From: CAIXQW01 sp046049675
Lineage (GTDB): Bacteria > Bacteroidota > Bacteroidia > Chitinophagales > Chitinophagaceae
NCBI GenBank assembly: GCA_046049675.1
Contig: JBJORA010000043.1
Location: forward strand, 62,001 to 126,000
DNA length: 64,000 nucleotides
Reading direction: 5' to 3'
Below the pieces are notes generated by a model. That model made no database searches, was not told the DNA's origin, and saw only the letters and a list, made by a program, of their open reading frames with translations. Positions within the stretch are counted from its first letter, which is position 1, and every line of letters starts with the position of its first letter. Shown piece after piece: positions 10,285-20,800 of this stretch. The translations under genes and the position numbers were made by a program.

Positions 10285-13173
10285 TCATTGCTTCTTAGAC
10301 CTATTGTGGCCCTTCTTCTTCCCTTCCGCCGCAAATAAGCCCGCAGTATACTTCTCATACAACTCAAACAAAAACTCCATGCGCTTAGCTTCACTTGTAA
10401 ATGGCTGGCTACGGTAAGCGGCATCTACAGCTTTATCTAACTCGTTATGTGCTTTTACTAAATCGGGTGGCATGCTTAGTGGGTCGTATAAATCTGCTAA
10501 GCTACTGTCTGGATACTTGGCGCGTGTGTCTAACACTTTTTGCGCTTTACCTTCAATAAGTTGTTTTTGTTTTTCGCTAGGGTTTTCTGGCCAAGGATAG
10601 TTATTATAGACCAATGATCCAGTATATCTAAAATCAAACTTTAGCCTTCCACAAATAGATTTAACCCAGGCCATATGCATTAAACTGCATAAATTACCAA
10701 AGATATATAAACTAGCACTTGGAATTAAGTATGTGGCGTTACTTGCAATGATTTCAGCTGATACATAACCAATTGGTATGTAGGTTCTATTTTGTGAAGA
10801 AGTTTCTGGTATTAATAGATAATCAGTAAGAGGCTGTGACATATAGAAAAAATTCTGCGGAGTTTGTGCCGCCTTAACAGTTGGCTTAGCTGTGCTGCTC
10901 TCTCTAAATTTCTTAACTCTTAAAATTCTTTCTAATACCTTTGGCAACGACTTTAATTCATTTGGCTTAGCGTCCTTTAACCATAAACACCATCTTTCTC
11001 TATTATTTATAAACTCAAAAGAGCCCATAAACTTTTTGAAGAATTTGCTAGCTGAAGGTTCAGCTTGCAAAAAAATATTCTTTTCTTCATTTGTGAACAA
11101 AAAATTTCCATCGTCTGTTGGTTTATTTCCATATACCATCTTTGGTACGTTACAAATTGGTGTATTCCGCTTGTCAATTATCAAATCTTTCGCATCAACC
11201 AAATAAGCATTTATGTTATTTGCAGTAATTTCTAAGGGCTCAGCTTTACTGTGTTGATAGTCAAATATCAATTTCTTGTTTGAATCATAGCTTGCAAATC
11301 CTATAATTACACAAAAAACAGCAGCATTATTTTTTGCCTCATTACTCCAACTAAAAGTTCTATGCGCAAAATGGATCTTAACCTTATATATGTTATTCAT
11401 AGCATTCCAAAGTATAGAAGTTTGTTCGCCTTGTACAATAGAATTAGTTGACACAAAGGCTACTTTAATTTTCGAATCCTGAATATAATTTGCTGCTTTA
11501 AGATACCAACCAGTAACATAATCCAAATCTGAATGGTTTTTAATAGAAGATGCAACATATTCAATATCCATTTTTTGTTGCTTAGTCTGCATTTGTTTGC
11601 CAATAAACGGCGGATTCCCCATTATATAATCATACTGCAAATCATATTCTATTTTTTCTGCTTTTTCACTTCTTTTGTCAATAATAGTGAGCTTTTTAGC
11701 TGAAACATTTATATTATATTCTCCTTCAGCTTCATTTACAATCAAGGTTGCTTCATCTGCGTCAATATATATTTTTTGGTTCAACAAACTTCCCCAATCC
11801 ATCCGCAAAGCATTTGCATGCGCTATCGTTGCACTTTTCTTCAATGGTAAACGAATATGATAAGTACCAAAAGTTTCACTAGCTACCAGGTTCATTTGGT
11901 GGTCTATCAACCACATGGCTACTTGCGCAATTTGTGCAGGAAATTCTTCGTATTCTATACCATAAAATTTATCTACATCTAGCTGCAAGTAGTCGCTAAT
12001 ATTAAGCACCGTATTACCCTTAAGCAACAGTTTTACAATTTCTATTTCTAACAAACGCAACTCGCGGTAGGCAATAATTAAAAAGTTGCCACAACCACAA
12101 GCAGGGTCTAAAAAGCGCAATTGGCTAATTTTACTATGGAACTTTCTGAGTTGGTTGTCGTTGCCCTTTACTTTTTCAAACTCTGCCCATAGCTCGTCTA
12201 AAAACAAGGGTTTTATAAGTTTAAGTATATTCTTCTCGCTAGTATAGTGCGCCCCTAGATTTCTTCTTTCAGTTGGGTTCATTACACTTTGAAACATAGA
12301 GCCAAATATGGCAGGGCTAATTTTGCTCCAGTCGAGATAGCAACAGTTTAGTAAAGCCTGTCGCATTTTTGTGTCAAAACTAGCCGTGCGCAGGTTTTCT
12401 TCAAAGAGCTTACCGTTTACATAAGGGAACTCTGCTAGCTGCTCATCTAAATTGCTAAAGCGCTCTTGCGGTGGCGTATTTAATACTTGGAAGAGCTCTT
12501 GCAAGCGTGGAGCAAGATCGCTGCCGTCTGCTTGTGTACGTAGCTCTATATAATCCTGGAATTGTTGCTTATTAAAAATAGTAGTGTCTTCGGCAAACAA
12601 GCAAAACAATATGCGTACCAAATACACTTCTAAATCGTGGCCTTTGTAGCCAATATCTTCCAGCCTATCGTGCAGCTTACCCATGAGCTCTGCTGCTTTA
12701 ATATTAGCAGGGTCTTGCTCTTTGTAAGTCTTTTTTTGGTAACCTAGCAAGTAGCCAAAATGCTGTACATTTTTTACGAGGTCTTGTAGTACAAAATGGT
12801 GCTCGGTGTTTTCTTCTAAATCTAACAACCTAAAATGCTCAAAGTCGCATACAAGTATATACTTTGGCAACTGGTGCTGCGGCAAACTTTCAGTATATGC
12901 TTTGGCTTGCACAATGGCTTTGTCTAAATCTTTGCCCTTGCTTTTCATCTCCACCAATATGGTTGCTTTCCAAAGCAAATCAATATAGCCGTCTTTGTCG
13001 TTGAGCTTTTTTACGCGCTCTTCAAAGGTGGCAACTTTGCGGCGTGCAATACCAAATACATTAAAGAAAGCTTCAAGAAATGGTTTTGCTTCTGCTTCTT
13101 CGTTTGTAGCATCTGCCCATTCTTTGCTAAATAGTAGGGCTCTATCCTTTATTTCGTTCCAACTTAGGATCAT
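10285..13173 (-). CDS. Type IIL (MmeI-like) restriction-modification enzyme
   Basis: The protein has 962 residues and resembles MmeI, which carries cutting, methylation and DNA recognition on one chain. The N-terminal PD-(D/E)xK nuclease reads D65-x9-E75-x-K77, the same spacing as in MmeI. A helical spacer follows. The adenine methyltransferase has AdoMet motif I DPACGCGNFL (D356) and catalytic motif IV NPPF (N520-F523). The last 300 or so residues should hold the target-recognition and C-terminal domains. Enzymes of this family methylate adenine on one strand of a short asymmetric site and cut at a fixed distance away. All catalytic residues are present, so it is probably active. The target sequence cannot be predicted. 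Its downstream neighbour is the phosphoesterase-NTPase. Confidence 0.93.
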   Translation of the reverse strand: MILSWNEIKDRALLFSKEWADATNEEAEAKPFLEAFFNVFGIARRKVATFEERVKKLNDKDGYIDLLWKATILVEMKSKGKDLDKAIVQAKAYTESLPQHQLPKYILVCDFEHFRLLDLEENTEHHFVLQDLVKNVQHFGYLLGYQKKTYKEQDPANIKAAELMGKLHDRLEDIGYKGHDLEVYLVRILFCLFAEDTTIFNKQQFQDYIELRTQADGSDLAPRLQELFQVLNTPPQERFSNLDEQLAEFPYVNGKLFEENLRTASFDTKMRQALLNCCYLDWSKISPAIFGSMFQSVMNPTERRNLGAHYTSEKNILKLIKPLFLDELWAEFEKVKGNDNQLRKFHSKISQLRFLDPACGCGNFLIIAYRELRLLEIEIVKLLLKGNTVLNISDYLQLDVDKFYGIEYEEFPAQIAQVAMWLIDHQMNLVASETFGTYHIRLPLKKSATIAHANALRMDWGSLLNQKIYIDADEATLIVNEAEGEYNINVSAKKLTIIDKRSEKAEKIEYDLQYDYIMGNPPFIGKQMQTKQQKMDIEYVASSIKNHSDLDYVTGWYLKAANYIQDSKIKVAFVSTNSIVQGEQTSILWNAMNNIYKVKIHFAHRTFSWSNEAKNNAAVFCVIIGFASYDSNKKLIFDYQHSKAEPLEITANNINAYLVDAKDLIIDKRNTPICNVPKMVYGNKPTDDGNFLFTNEEKNIFLQAEPSASKFFKKFMGSFEFINNRERWCLWLKDAKPNELKSLPKVLERILRVKKFRESSTAKPTVKAAQTPQNFFYMSQPLTDYLLIPETSSQNRTYIPIGYVSAEIIASNATYLIPSASLYIFGNLCSLMHMAWVKSICGRLKFDFRYTGSLVYNNYPWPENPSEKQKQLIEGKAQKVLDTRAKYPDSSLADLYDPLSMPPDLVKAHNELDKAVDAAYRSQPFTSEAKRMEFLFELYEKYTAGLFAAEGKKKGHNRSKKQ

Positions 13174-13425
13174 GTATTGCGCAATTTAAGAAATTCTTGC
13201 ACAATGTATTAGCTGTGCTTGAAGAAGCTTTGCACAAGGCGCGTATTTGCATCCACAATATTGTATAGCGTTAACTAATCTAAGAAAAATATTGCTTGCT
13301 CTGCGTATACGCTAGCCCTGTGTTTGCCTTTAACGATTGCAATGCCATTTGCGCATGCATTGTAGTTATCTAGGTGTCAAGTTTCTGCATTTATACAAGC
13401 ACAATATTCATTTATCGCGCCCTGC
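13174..13425. other. Intergenic stretch before the 21-bp arrays
   Basis: No gene, tRNA or convincing hairpin is visible here. It holds the upstream region of the restriction enzyme gene. A weak -7-like TACATTGT on the minus strand lies close to that start. Confidence 0.5.
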
Positions 13426-13614
13426 GTCTTGCTTGGCAATCAAGCTGACTTGATTAGTCAACATCCTGTCCTAATTAGCAAACATTTTGTCTTGCTTGGC
13501 AAACCGTATGTCTTATTTTGTGAACGTTTTGTCTTGTTTAATAAACGGTTTGTCTGCTTTAGCAAACAGCTTGTCTTGATTAGCAAACGGTATGTCTTGA
13601 TTGGCAAAAACAAG
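13426..13614 (+). repeat. Array 1: nine 21-bp units, left half of a converging pair
   Basis: Units begin at 13426, 13447, 13468, 13489, 13510, 13531, 13552, 13573 and 13594, exactly 21 bp apart. The shared core is GTCTTGnTTnGCAAAC followed by five variable bases. The 21-bp period equals two helical turns. Two reading frames stay open along the array because of the period, giving heptad peptides such as VLISKRY. The frame that stays open in the opposite array is a different one, so coding is not supported. Confidence 0.93.
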
Positions 13615-13635
13615 ATATTTTTTTTACAAGCTTTT

Positions 13636-13824
13636 TAGCCATTTGCTAAACAAGACAACACATCATCTAAACAAGACATGCCGTCATTTAAACGACACAA
13701 ATTATCTCCCAAACAAGACGCGCCATCATCTAAAAAAGACGCAATGTTGCCAAAACGAGACAAAGTTTTGGCTAAACAAAACCGCACTTTAGCCAAATAA
13801 GACGCAGTATTGGCTAAACGAGAC
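13636..13824 (-). repeat. Array 2: nine 21-bp units, inverted relative to array 1
   Basis: On the minus strand the same core (GTCTTGTTTAGC and variants) repeats with unit ends at 13824, 13803, 13782, 13761, 13740, 13719, 13698, 13677 and 13656, again exactly 21 bp apart. The two arrays point at each other across a short AT-rich centre (about 13615-13635) containing a T run. A transcript across both could fold into a long imperfect hairpin. Confidence 0.9.
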
Positions 13825-14049
13825 ACGCGCTTCGTTAAATAAACATTTTGCACGCAAAAATAAAGATGCAGCTGCGTATTGTAAGTATACAGCATTGATA
13901 GATAAACACTGGGCATTCGTAAATAAATACGTGTATATAAAAAGCCTGTATAAGTGCTTAGCAAGCGAATGCTAGTGTTTGCCAATTAAATATTTTATGA
14001 CAAATATTTAACGCAAAACATATCAAGCTCGGCAAGTTTATTTCGTTTC

Positions 14050-14066
14050 AATAAGCATAGCTTATT
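14050..14066. promoter_or_regulatory. Candidate operator upstream of the XRE regulator
   Basis: A perfect inverted repeat, AATAAGC-ATA-GCTTATT, lies about 37 bp before the regulator's start codon. Small XRE proteins often bind a palindrome in their own promoter, so this may be an autoregulatory site. Confidence 0.4.
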
Positions 14067-14102
14067 AGCCAACAAATACAAATAAAAAAAGTAGTATCAA
14101 AG

Positions 14103-14405
14103 ATGGAACGGAAGGGTAAGAATGGCGTGTTTACAAAAGCAATTACAAAAAACACTATAGTGATAGATGTACTACCGCTTTTAGCAGAGCGAGGTATAGA
14201 ACACGGCAATAAATTTTTAAGAAAAGCTGGACTTAGTGCCAATCAAGCGCACTATTTAATGAAGCGTAAAATTGGTAATGTGAGTGCCATTACACTTACG
14301 CGGCTATGCAAGGCCTTTAAGTGTTTGCCAAATGATTTGTTTAGTAGGTATCACATAGATATAAGTGGCAATGAGTTTCTGGAGGACTTGCGCGAGATGG
14401 AGTAG
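14103..14405 (+). CDS. Small XRE/Cro-type helix-turn-helix regulator
   Basis: The protein has 100 residues. Its second half is a Cro/C1-type DNA-binding domain: GLSANQAHYLMKRKIG supplies the first helices and AITLTRLCKAFKCLPNDLF is the typical end of an HTH_26-like fold. It has no membrane or enzymatic part. The gene stands alone between the 21-bp arrays and a candidate small RNA, with a 17-bp palindrome just upstream. XRE proteins of this size control nearby mobile or defence genes or act as housekeeping repressors. Its place beside the restriction/NTPase block suggests, but does not show, a regulatory link with that block. Confidence 0.8.
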   Translation: MERKGKNGVFTKAITKNTIVIDVLPLLAERGIEHGNKFLRKAGLSANQAHYLMKRKIGNVSAITLTRLCKAFKCLPNDLFSRYHIDISGNEFLEDLREME

Positions 14406-14479
14406 CTAGTATTGTTAAGGTGATAAGACGCTAATTGCTTAATCAAAAATAAATATTTGCATTTTTAATTACAGGTAAG

Positions 14480-14487
14480 TATATTTG
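14480..14487 (+). promoter_or_regulatory. Promoter -7 box (TATATTTG) in front of a candidate small RNA
   Basis: This is a full match to TAnnTTTG. A TTTG -33 element lies at 14456-14459 with a 20-nt spacer. No open frame of useful length follows before a strong terminator. Confidence 0.55.
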
Positions 14488-14493
14488 TATTGC

Positions 14494-14620
14494 AAAGGCA
14501 AAAAGTAAACGCAGCATGCATTACTCGGCACAAAACGCAAGGCTTTGCACACAAACACAGCTAGAGGGATAAGTTTCATAAAAGAGCACAGAGCCCGCAA
14601 CGAAAGTTGCGGGTTTTGTG
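14494..14620 (+). ncRNA. Candidate small RNA of about 125 nt
   Basis: The interval runs from a good Bacteroidota promoter (14480-14487) to a perfect intrinsic terminator (14594-14613). Nothing longer than an 18-codon frame (ATG at 14515, MHYSAQNARLCTQTQLEG) lies inside. It could be an independent small RNA or a short leader-peptide transcript. I do not recognise the family. Confidence 0.42.
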
Positions 14621-14625
14621 TTTTT
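14587..14625 (+). terminator. Strong intrinsic terminator with GAAA tetraloop
   Basis: An 8-bp perfect GC-rich stem, CCCGCAAC / GTTGCGGG (14594-14601 and 14606-14613), closes on a GAAA loop. It is followed by TTTTGTGTTTTT. It sits 180 bp after the XRE gene and 190 bp before the giant protease gene. Confidence 0.85.
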
Positions 14626-14806
14626 GGGATGTACTGTGTATGGAGCATTGTAAAAGGCAGTGCTCCAACAATTTAACTCAATGAGCTTGTTGATGTAGGC
14701 AAGCAGCGTTAACATTTACAATCAAAATTATGCTGCAAATTTGTGTTTGAGTATACCAACGTAAACCAATTTAACTTCTAAACAATTACAAACATCTCTA
14801 CATTGT

Positions 14807-17800
14807 ATGATGCATTTAATTACCAACAGACGTACCACTTTAGTAACCATTGTAGTAACACTACTCAGCATTGCATGGCGACAAGCTAGTGCGCAAACAA
14901 ACCAATGCGGTTTTGACCATTTGCTACAAGCATATATTGATAGTAATGAGGCAGAGTACGATGCCCTTGAGAGCTTTATGCAGGCCAATAAACAGCAAAG
15001 CAATGCAGGGGCTAAGTTGGTTACAAGCCCAGGAGGCCAAATTTATGTGCCAGTTGTGTTTCATTTAATTGGCGACGAAGCAAGTGCGCTTAGTGATGGA
15101 CAAGTACTGGCAGCTTTGGCAAAATTGAATAATGATTTCAACGACCAAGCTGGCAGTACTGTTAGCGTGAGAGATAATGCTCACTTTACGTTTTGCCTAG
15201 CTCAAAACCACCCAGCGCCAAGTAATTTAGGGGTGCTTTCACTAGCTAATAATGGCATTATCAGGTACAGTGGTACACAAACTGTATTAGTAAATGGCTC
15301 GCAAATACATCTAGATACCATTGCAAATTATGGAACCGTTGATGAGCCAAGTGGCCCGTATCTGACAACGCCACCAACATATTTTGGCTATAATAGCTTG
15401 AGGCCTCTTGCAAATTTAGGGAGAGATAGCGTGCTGGATGTTTTTGTTGTTACACGCATTGGTAAGACTCATACCCAGCCTGGCAGTCTACTTTATGGAC
15501 AATACTTAGCGGAAGTCGGTGGCTATGCAACATTTCCACCATATGAACAATTTGCAATAGTAACTACCGCAATCTCTGACACACAATCCGACATTCTAGC
15601 GCATGAGGCTGGGCATTATTTTGCACTATACCACACCTTTCAAGACGGGTGTGCTAGTGCCACTTTGGCTACCTGTGATAACAGCGGCGACCGCTGTTGC
15701 GATACGCCACCAGTTGCTAGTAACAACGATGTAGGTAATTTGGGTTATGATTGCGCAAATAATATGCCACTACCAAATAGTTGTAGCGAAACTTATAATG
15801 GCGGCTTGCCTGATCAAATTGAAAATTACATGGACTACAGCGCAAATAACTGCAAAAACACCTTTACCGTAGAACAGTGCAATCGCATGACCAATGCAGC
15901 CCAGTTCTATAGGCCAAAGCTTGTGTCCATATCTAATCTTATAGCTAGTGGCTTGCTTGCACCTAGTGGTTGTGCTAATGGCCTTGTAAGTAGTTACTTC
16001 ACAGTACAAACTTCCGCTAGCGGTACAGCAGCTACATCCTATGGCTGCGTTACTGACAGCCTAACGCTAATCCCAACTTACATTGATTCGGCATTTACCT
16101 ACACGTGGCAAATTGCACCTGCATATGCAGGTAATATTAGCAACACAATTATGGCAAGTGGTGTACAGTTGCCAGCTGCAGGCATATATACCATTACACT
16201 TACCGTTACAAAAATTGTAGGTACAGATACCACCACCCGTACAAGTGAGCTAGAGTTTATAGCAGTTGATTGCAGCACGCTTAGCGATGTTAATGAAAGA
16301 TGGTTTTTTGGGCAAAACAACACAGTTGGCTTTAAGACTGGCATTGCCAGTGTAGAAAATAACAATGCCATGTCTACGGATTTTGCCGCAGCACAATGGT
16401 GCTATGACACTGCTAACGCAAAGTATTTGTATACAGAAGGTAGGCATCTATGGCGCAGACAGGGTGGTATAGATACTATGGTGGCTGCAAGTGTATTTAA
16501 TGCTAATCCCAACGATCTATTATATCGCAGAGGTAGCAATGCAGTAGCAATGTGCCCAGTCCCTGGTAAGGCTGACACCTTTGTGGTTATTACTTGTAGT
16601 GGTTGGGGACCTATTCAAAATGGCGTGTCCTTTTATTTTGTGAGTACGGCAGGTACTGTACCTCTTGTTATTAGTGGACCGCATCATCCTGCCATTAATT
16701 ATCGAACTGCCGCTCCCATTGCCATCGTTCCACATGAAGATAATTTCCACTATTGGGCACTTGTATTGCCTGTAGACACTTTGCCTGGCCAAAGTAGTAA
16801 TGTGCAAACCTTAACGCCGCTAGGCAATATGGCTGCTTATTTAATTACGCCAGCAGGCCTTGCAGATACGCCAGTATTAACCACTATAGGTACAACCGAC
16901 GTGGTAAATGGCGGACCCTTAGCGTTTCCCACGATTGTAGTAGCACCCAACAAGCGCTACTTAGCAGTGCATGGTAATGCTTTGCGTTTTGCCAATTTTG
17001 ATAGCAAAACGGGCAAGTGCGCACCAGCATTTGCAGGGCAATTTTCTGCACATCGAAACGGCTGCTTTAGCCCTAACAGCAATTACTACTACACCGGTAT
17101 GACTAATAGCAGTCATATCTGGCAACTAGATATGCAAACACAAAGCGTTTGTGCAAATACAGTACCAGCTACTGCTGCAGATATGCTTATTAATACAGGA
17201 TTTAGTTACTTTCAGATAGGGCCAGACAATAGGATTTACCTTACACATGGCAACTCAATAGCTGGTAACAAGCAATTTTTGTCAGCTATATGCAGACCAG
17301 ATTCTCAAGCGCTTACTGGTCAAAATAATATACAATTTGCATTTCGCGCAGTGTCTTTGAACAGCAAGCATCAAAGCTCCCTCCCCAACATCATCACGGG
17401 CCACTACGGCGCCACCGCCAACGATTTTCGATTTAATAACTGTGCATGTGGCCTCGTAACATTTACCCCTATTAAGGCAGGTATAAATTTTACTTGGGAC
17501 TTTGGCGATGGCACCACACCAATAACAGGTGCATTTGGCACAATACCACCTTGTGTGCACCATGGCAGAACATACGGCAACTACGAGTACCCTTACCATA
17601 TTTATCAAGCCACGGGCACTTATACCGTTACACTTACGGTTGATGGTAATGCGCCAGTAAGCCATGTGGTAAACATTACGCAAGCACCACCAGCGCCACC
17701 TACTATTACCCTAAGTGCCGATAGCATATGCGCTGGTGGCGATACGGTGCAACTAGGCACAAGTCAAAGCTACAGCAGCTATGCATGGAGCATTAGTGGC

Positions 17801-20800
17801 GGTACCCCAAGCACCGCTAGCACCGCCACGCTAAATGCAGTATTGCAAATACCTAATTGCGTAAGTGTACGCATTACAAGTGGCGGCTGTGTAAATGCAA
17901 GCGATACACAGGTACACCCATTACCACTACTTACAGGCATAAGTGTATACCCTAGCACGTACTGCCCTGGCGATAGTGTATTGCTTGTGGCCAATGCTAG
18001 CACATGCACCAATGTACCTATTACTTATACCTGGAAAGATAGCAATGTTGTAATAGGTACCACTGATAGCATGTATGTAATAGCAGATACTACACTAAGC
18101 TCTTATATGGTGGTGGCTAGTAACGGCGTACAAGCCGATAGTGCAGCTATTACTTTAAGCCCCGCCGCTGTGCCAAATACCCCTAGCATAGCTAGCAGCG
18201 CACCATGTGGCTATGTAGTGGGTACTATACTAACTGCTAGCGCAGGCTATAGCAGCTATAGTTGGGCGCCACAAGTGGCAACTACCAATACAATTGCCAT
18301 TGGTACCAATACCACTTATACTGTTACCGTTACCAATAGCAGCGGCTGCACCGCCTCTGCTACGCACACGCCACCTGCTACTAGCTTGGTACCTACTTAT
18401 ACAACACTTATTGGCTGTGTAGACATTGCCAATCCTATAGCTAGTGTGGTAATGACGCCGGGCTACGGCACCTATACCTGTGTGCCACAGCAAGCAGGCA
18501 TAAGTGGCGATACCATTAAATTTAATAGCCCTAATACTGTATATACTATTACTGCAAGCAATGGCGCAGGCTGCATTAGTAATACCACGGTATTTATTGC
18601 GAATTGCGAAGACTGCCCACATGCGCCAAGCAGTGCACGTTGGTTGCCACCAAATACCAATGCCAGTGCAGAATTTGCGTATACAAACCAATGGCAAGCC
18701 ACCCAAGCCTTGGTAATGCTAGGCAACTTTAATGTCAATAAAAACTTTACTATTACTAATGCCATACCTGGTGCATTTACGCCAACGTATCTTGTAGCTA
18801 ATGCTGCAATAGACCTTAGTGCTATTGGTGGCATACGCACCTTTACCCTCGATAAAGCCCACCTACAAGCCTGCCACAGCAATATGTATTATGGTGTGCG
18901 GGCCGATGCTAGCAACGAAACGCTAATCGTAAAAAACAGCAAGCTGCAAGATGCCCTGCATGGCTGCGAGCTTGCTAATAAAGCCACCTTTAGCGCCATG
19001 GGCAATACCTTTTTTAATAATGGCTACGAGAGTATATACCTACGCAACCACGCCAACACAAGCGCTAGCGCTGGTAGCTATACCATTACCAACAATACCT
19101 TTACGCAAACAATACCTACTTTGGCAATGGGCAACTACCCCAATACCATAAGCCTTACGGGTATACGCATTAACGGCCTTACCAATACGAGTGTGGTAGG
19201 CAGCCTAGTGCCTATGCTTACGTTAGGTGGTAGTGCGGCATTGGCCAACAACTTTACTAATATTACCAATGGCATAGTTACAGAAGCTAGCCACCCTGTT
19301 AATATAAGCTACAACAACTTTGATGCTGTAATTACTGGCGTGCATGCCACCCCTGGCATAGCTGCACAAGCTTATGCCTTGGAGGTAAATAATAATAATT
19401 TTAGCAATATAATGGTAGTTACATCTAATATGCCTAACCCAGTAAGCACAGAATATCAAAAGCCAGAAGGCGCATGTGTATTTGTGGCAAGGCCTCCTAA
19501 TAATGTAATTAATTTTAGTACTTACACATACTTGAAATGTAGCACAAATACCTACAACAACAGCTACCGCGGCAATGTGCTTAATGTATGCAGCGGCGAA
19601 GAGATAAACAATACTTGTAATACAGTATGGTATGCACTTATGCACAGTTATCCTGGAGAACTGCGTATACAAGGCAATACTATTAACGACTGTAGTATAG
19701 GTATACAATTACTAGACCTACTCTACAAACCAGTACGTGTGGAGCAAAATACCATTACACTATCACCAAACCCATACTGGGTAAACGTACTTATGGGTAC
19801 GTGGGGGCCTAACTCCGGTAGTATTAGCTATACACCATGGCCTACCATGTTTTGGCCTATGGGTATAGATGCGCAGCAGAGCACCTCATTAATTAACGGG
19901 CAAGCTACCATTGGCAGCAGTATTACCACCCTGCCAGACCCTAACAGTGCGCAAAACTTTGCCAACCATATTACCATACCCGGCCTTGGTGGTACGGGCA
20001 TAAGGCTTACTAACTGTGGCAGTGGCACCAGGGTGCTTAATAATTTGGTGCGCTATACCAATGCCAATAATCTAGCATGTAGTACTATCTTAATACATAG
20101 TAATCCACCTATAGACGATTGCGGGCGCACCTATGCGTTATATGCTAGCAACTGCTACCAAACAACTATACAAGGCAATAAACTTATAAGCACCAATACC
20201 TACGGTGGTGCTGGCACAGCAACAGCCTTTGCCCGCCGCTTTACGGTGGGTATGCACCTACAGGATAGTAAAGAATTAACTATACAATGCAACACTATAG
20301 CGCGCATGCAATACGGCATGTATGTAGTAGGCGACTGCAAAACGCTGCAACAATCCGTTGCTGGCAATAGCATGCAAGACCACCGCACTGGCTGGTTGTT
20401 TCGCAGCTTTACGGGCAATGCAGGTGGCTTTGGCCTAGCTATAGGCAGTAGCCTGCCAGGCGCAGAGGATAATGCAAACATCTGGAGCGGCAACTACCAC
20501 GATATGTATAATACTGGGCATCCCACAAAAGTTTTGACGCTTACTAATGATGTAAACCAGCGCAAGATTTATATAAAGGACGATAACTCAAACAGTATCC
20601 GCTTGCAAATTCCTCAATGTAAAAGTAATGTTGGAGGTGCCTCGGGCATGTATAGGGCACAATTACTCTCAAACTATGGCCATTTGACTAATAATTGTAC
20701 AGCTCCTTTGCCTCCTGCACCACCTGCAGAAGGCGACCGAGCGCTTACCCTTGATGAAGCAGAAGATATAACAGAAGACCAAGGGCTTGATTACATGCTT

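Noticed and set aside
13426..13824. 21-bp arrays as a CRISPR
   Set aside because: Units are too short, contiguous and partly degenerate, with no spacer of constant length.
13429..13985. Open frames of 60-116 codons across the 21-bp arrays
   Set aside because: They stay open only because 21 is a multiple of three; different frames are open on the two arrays and the peptides are low-complexity heptads without starts or context.
18230..18882. Long minus-strand open frames inside the giant protease gene
   Set aside because: They are antisense shadows of a strongly supported gene with Thr/Ala-rich codons.
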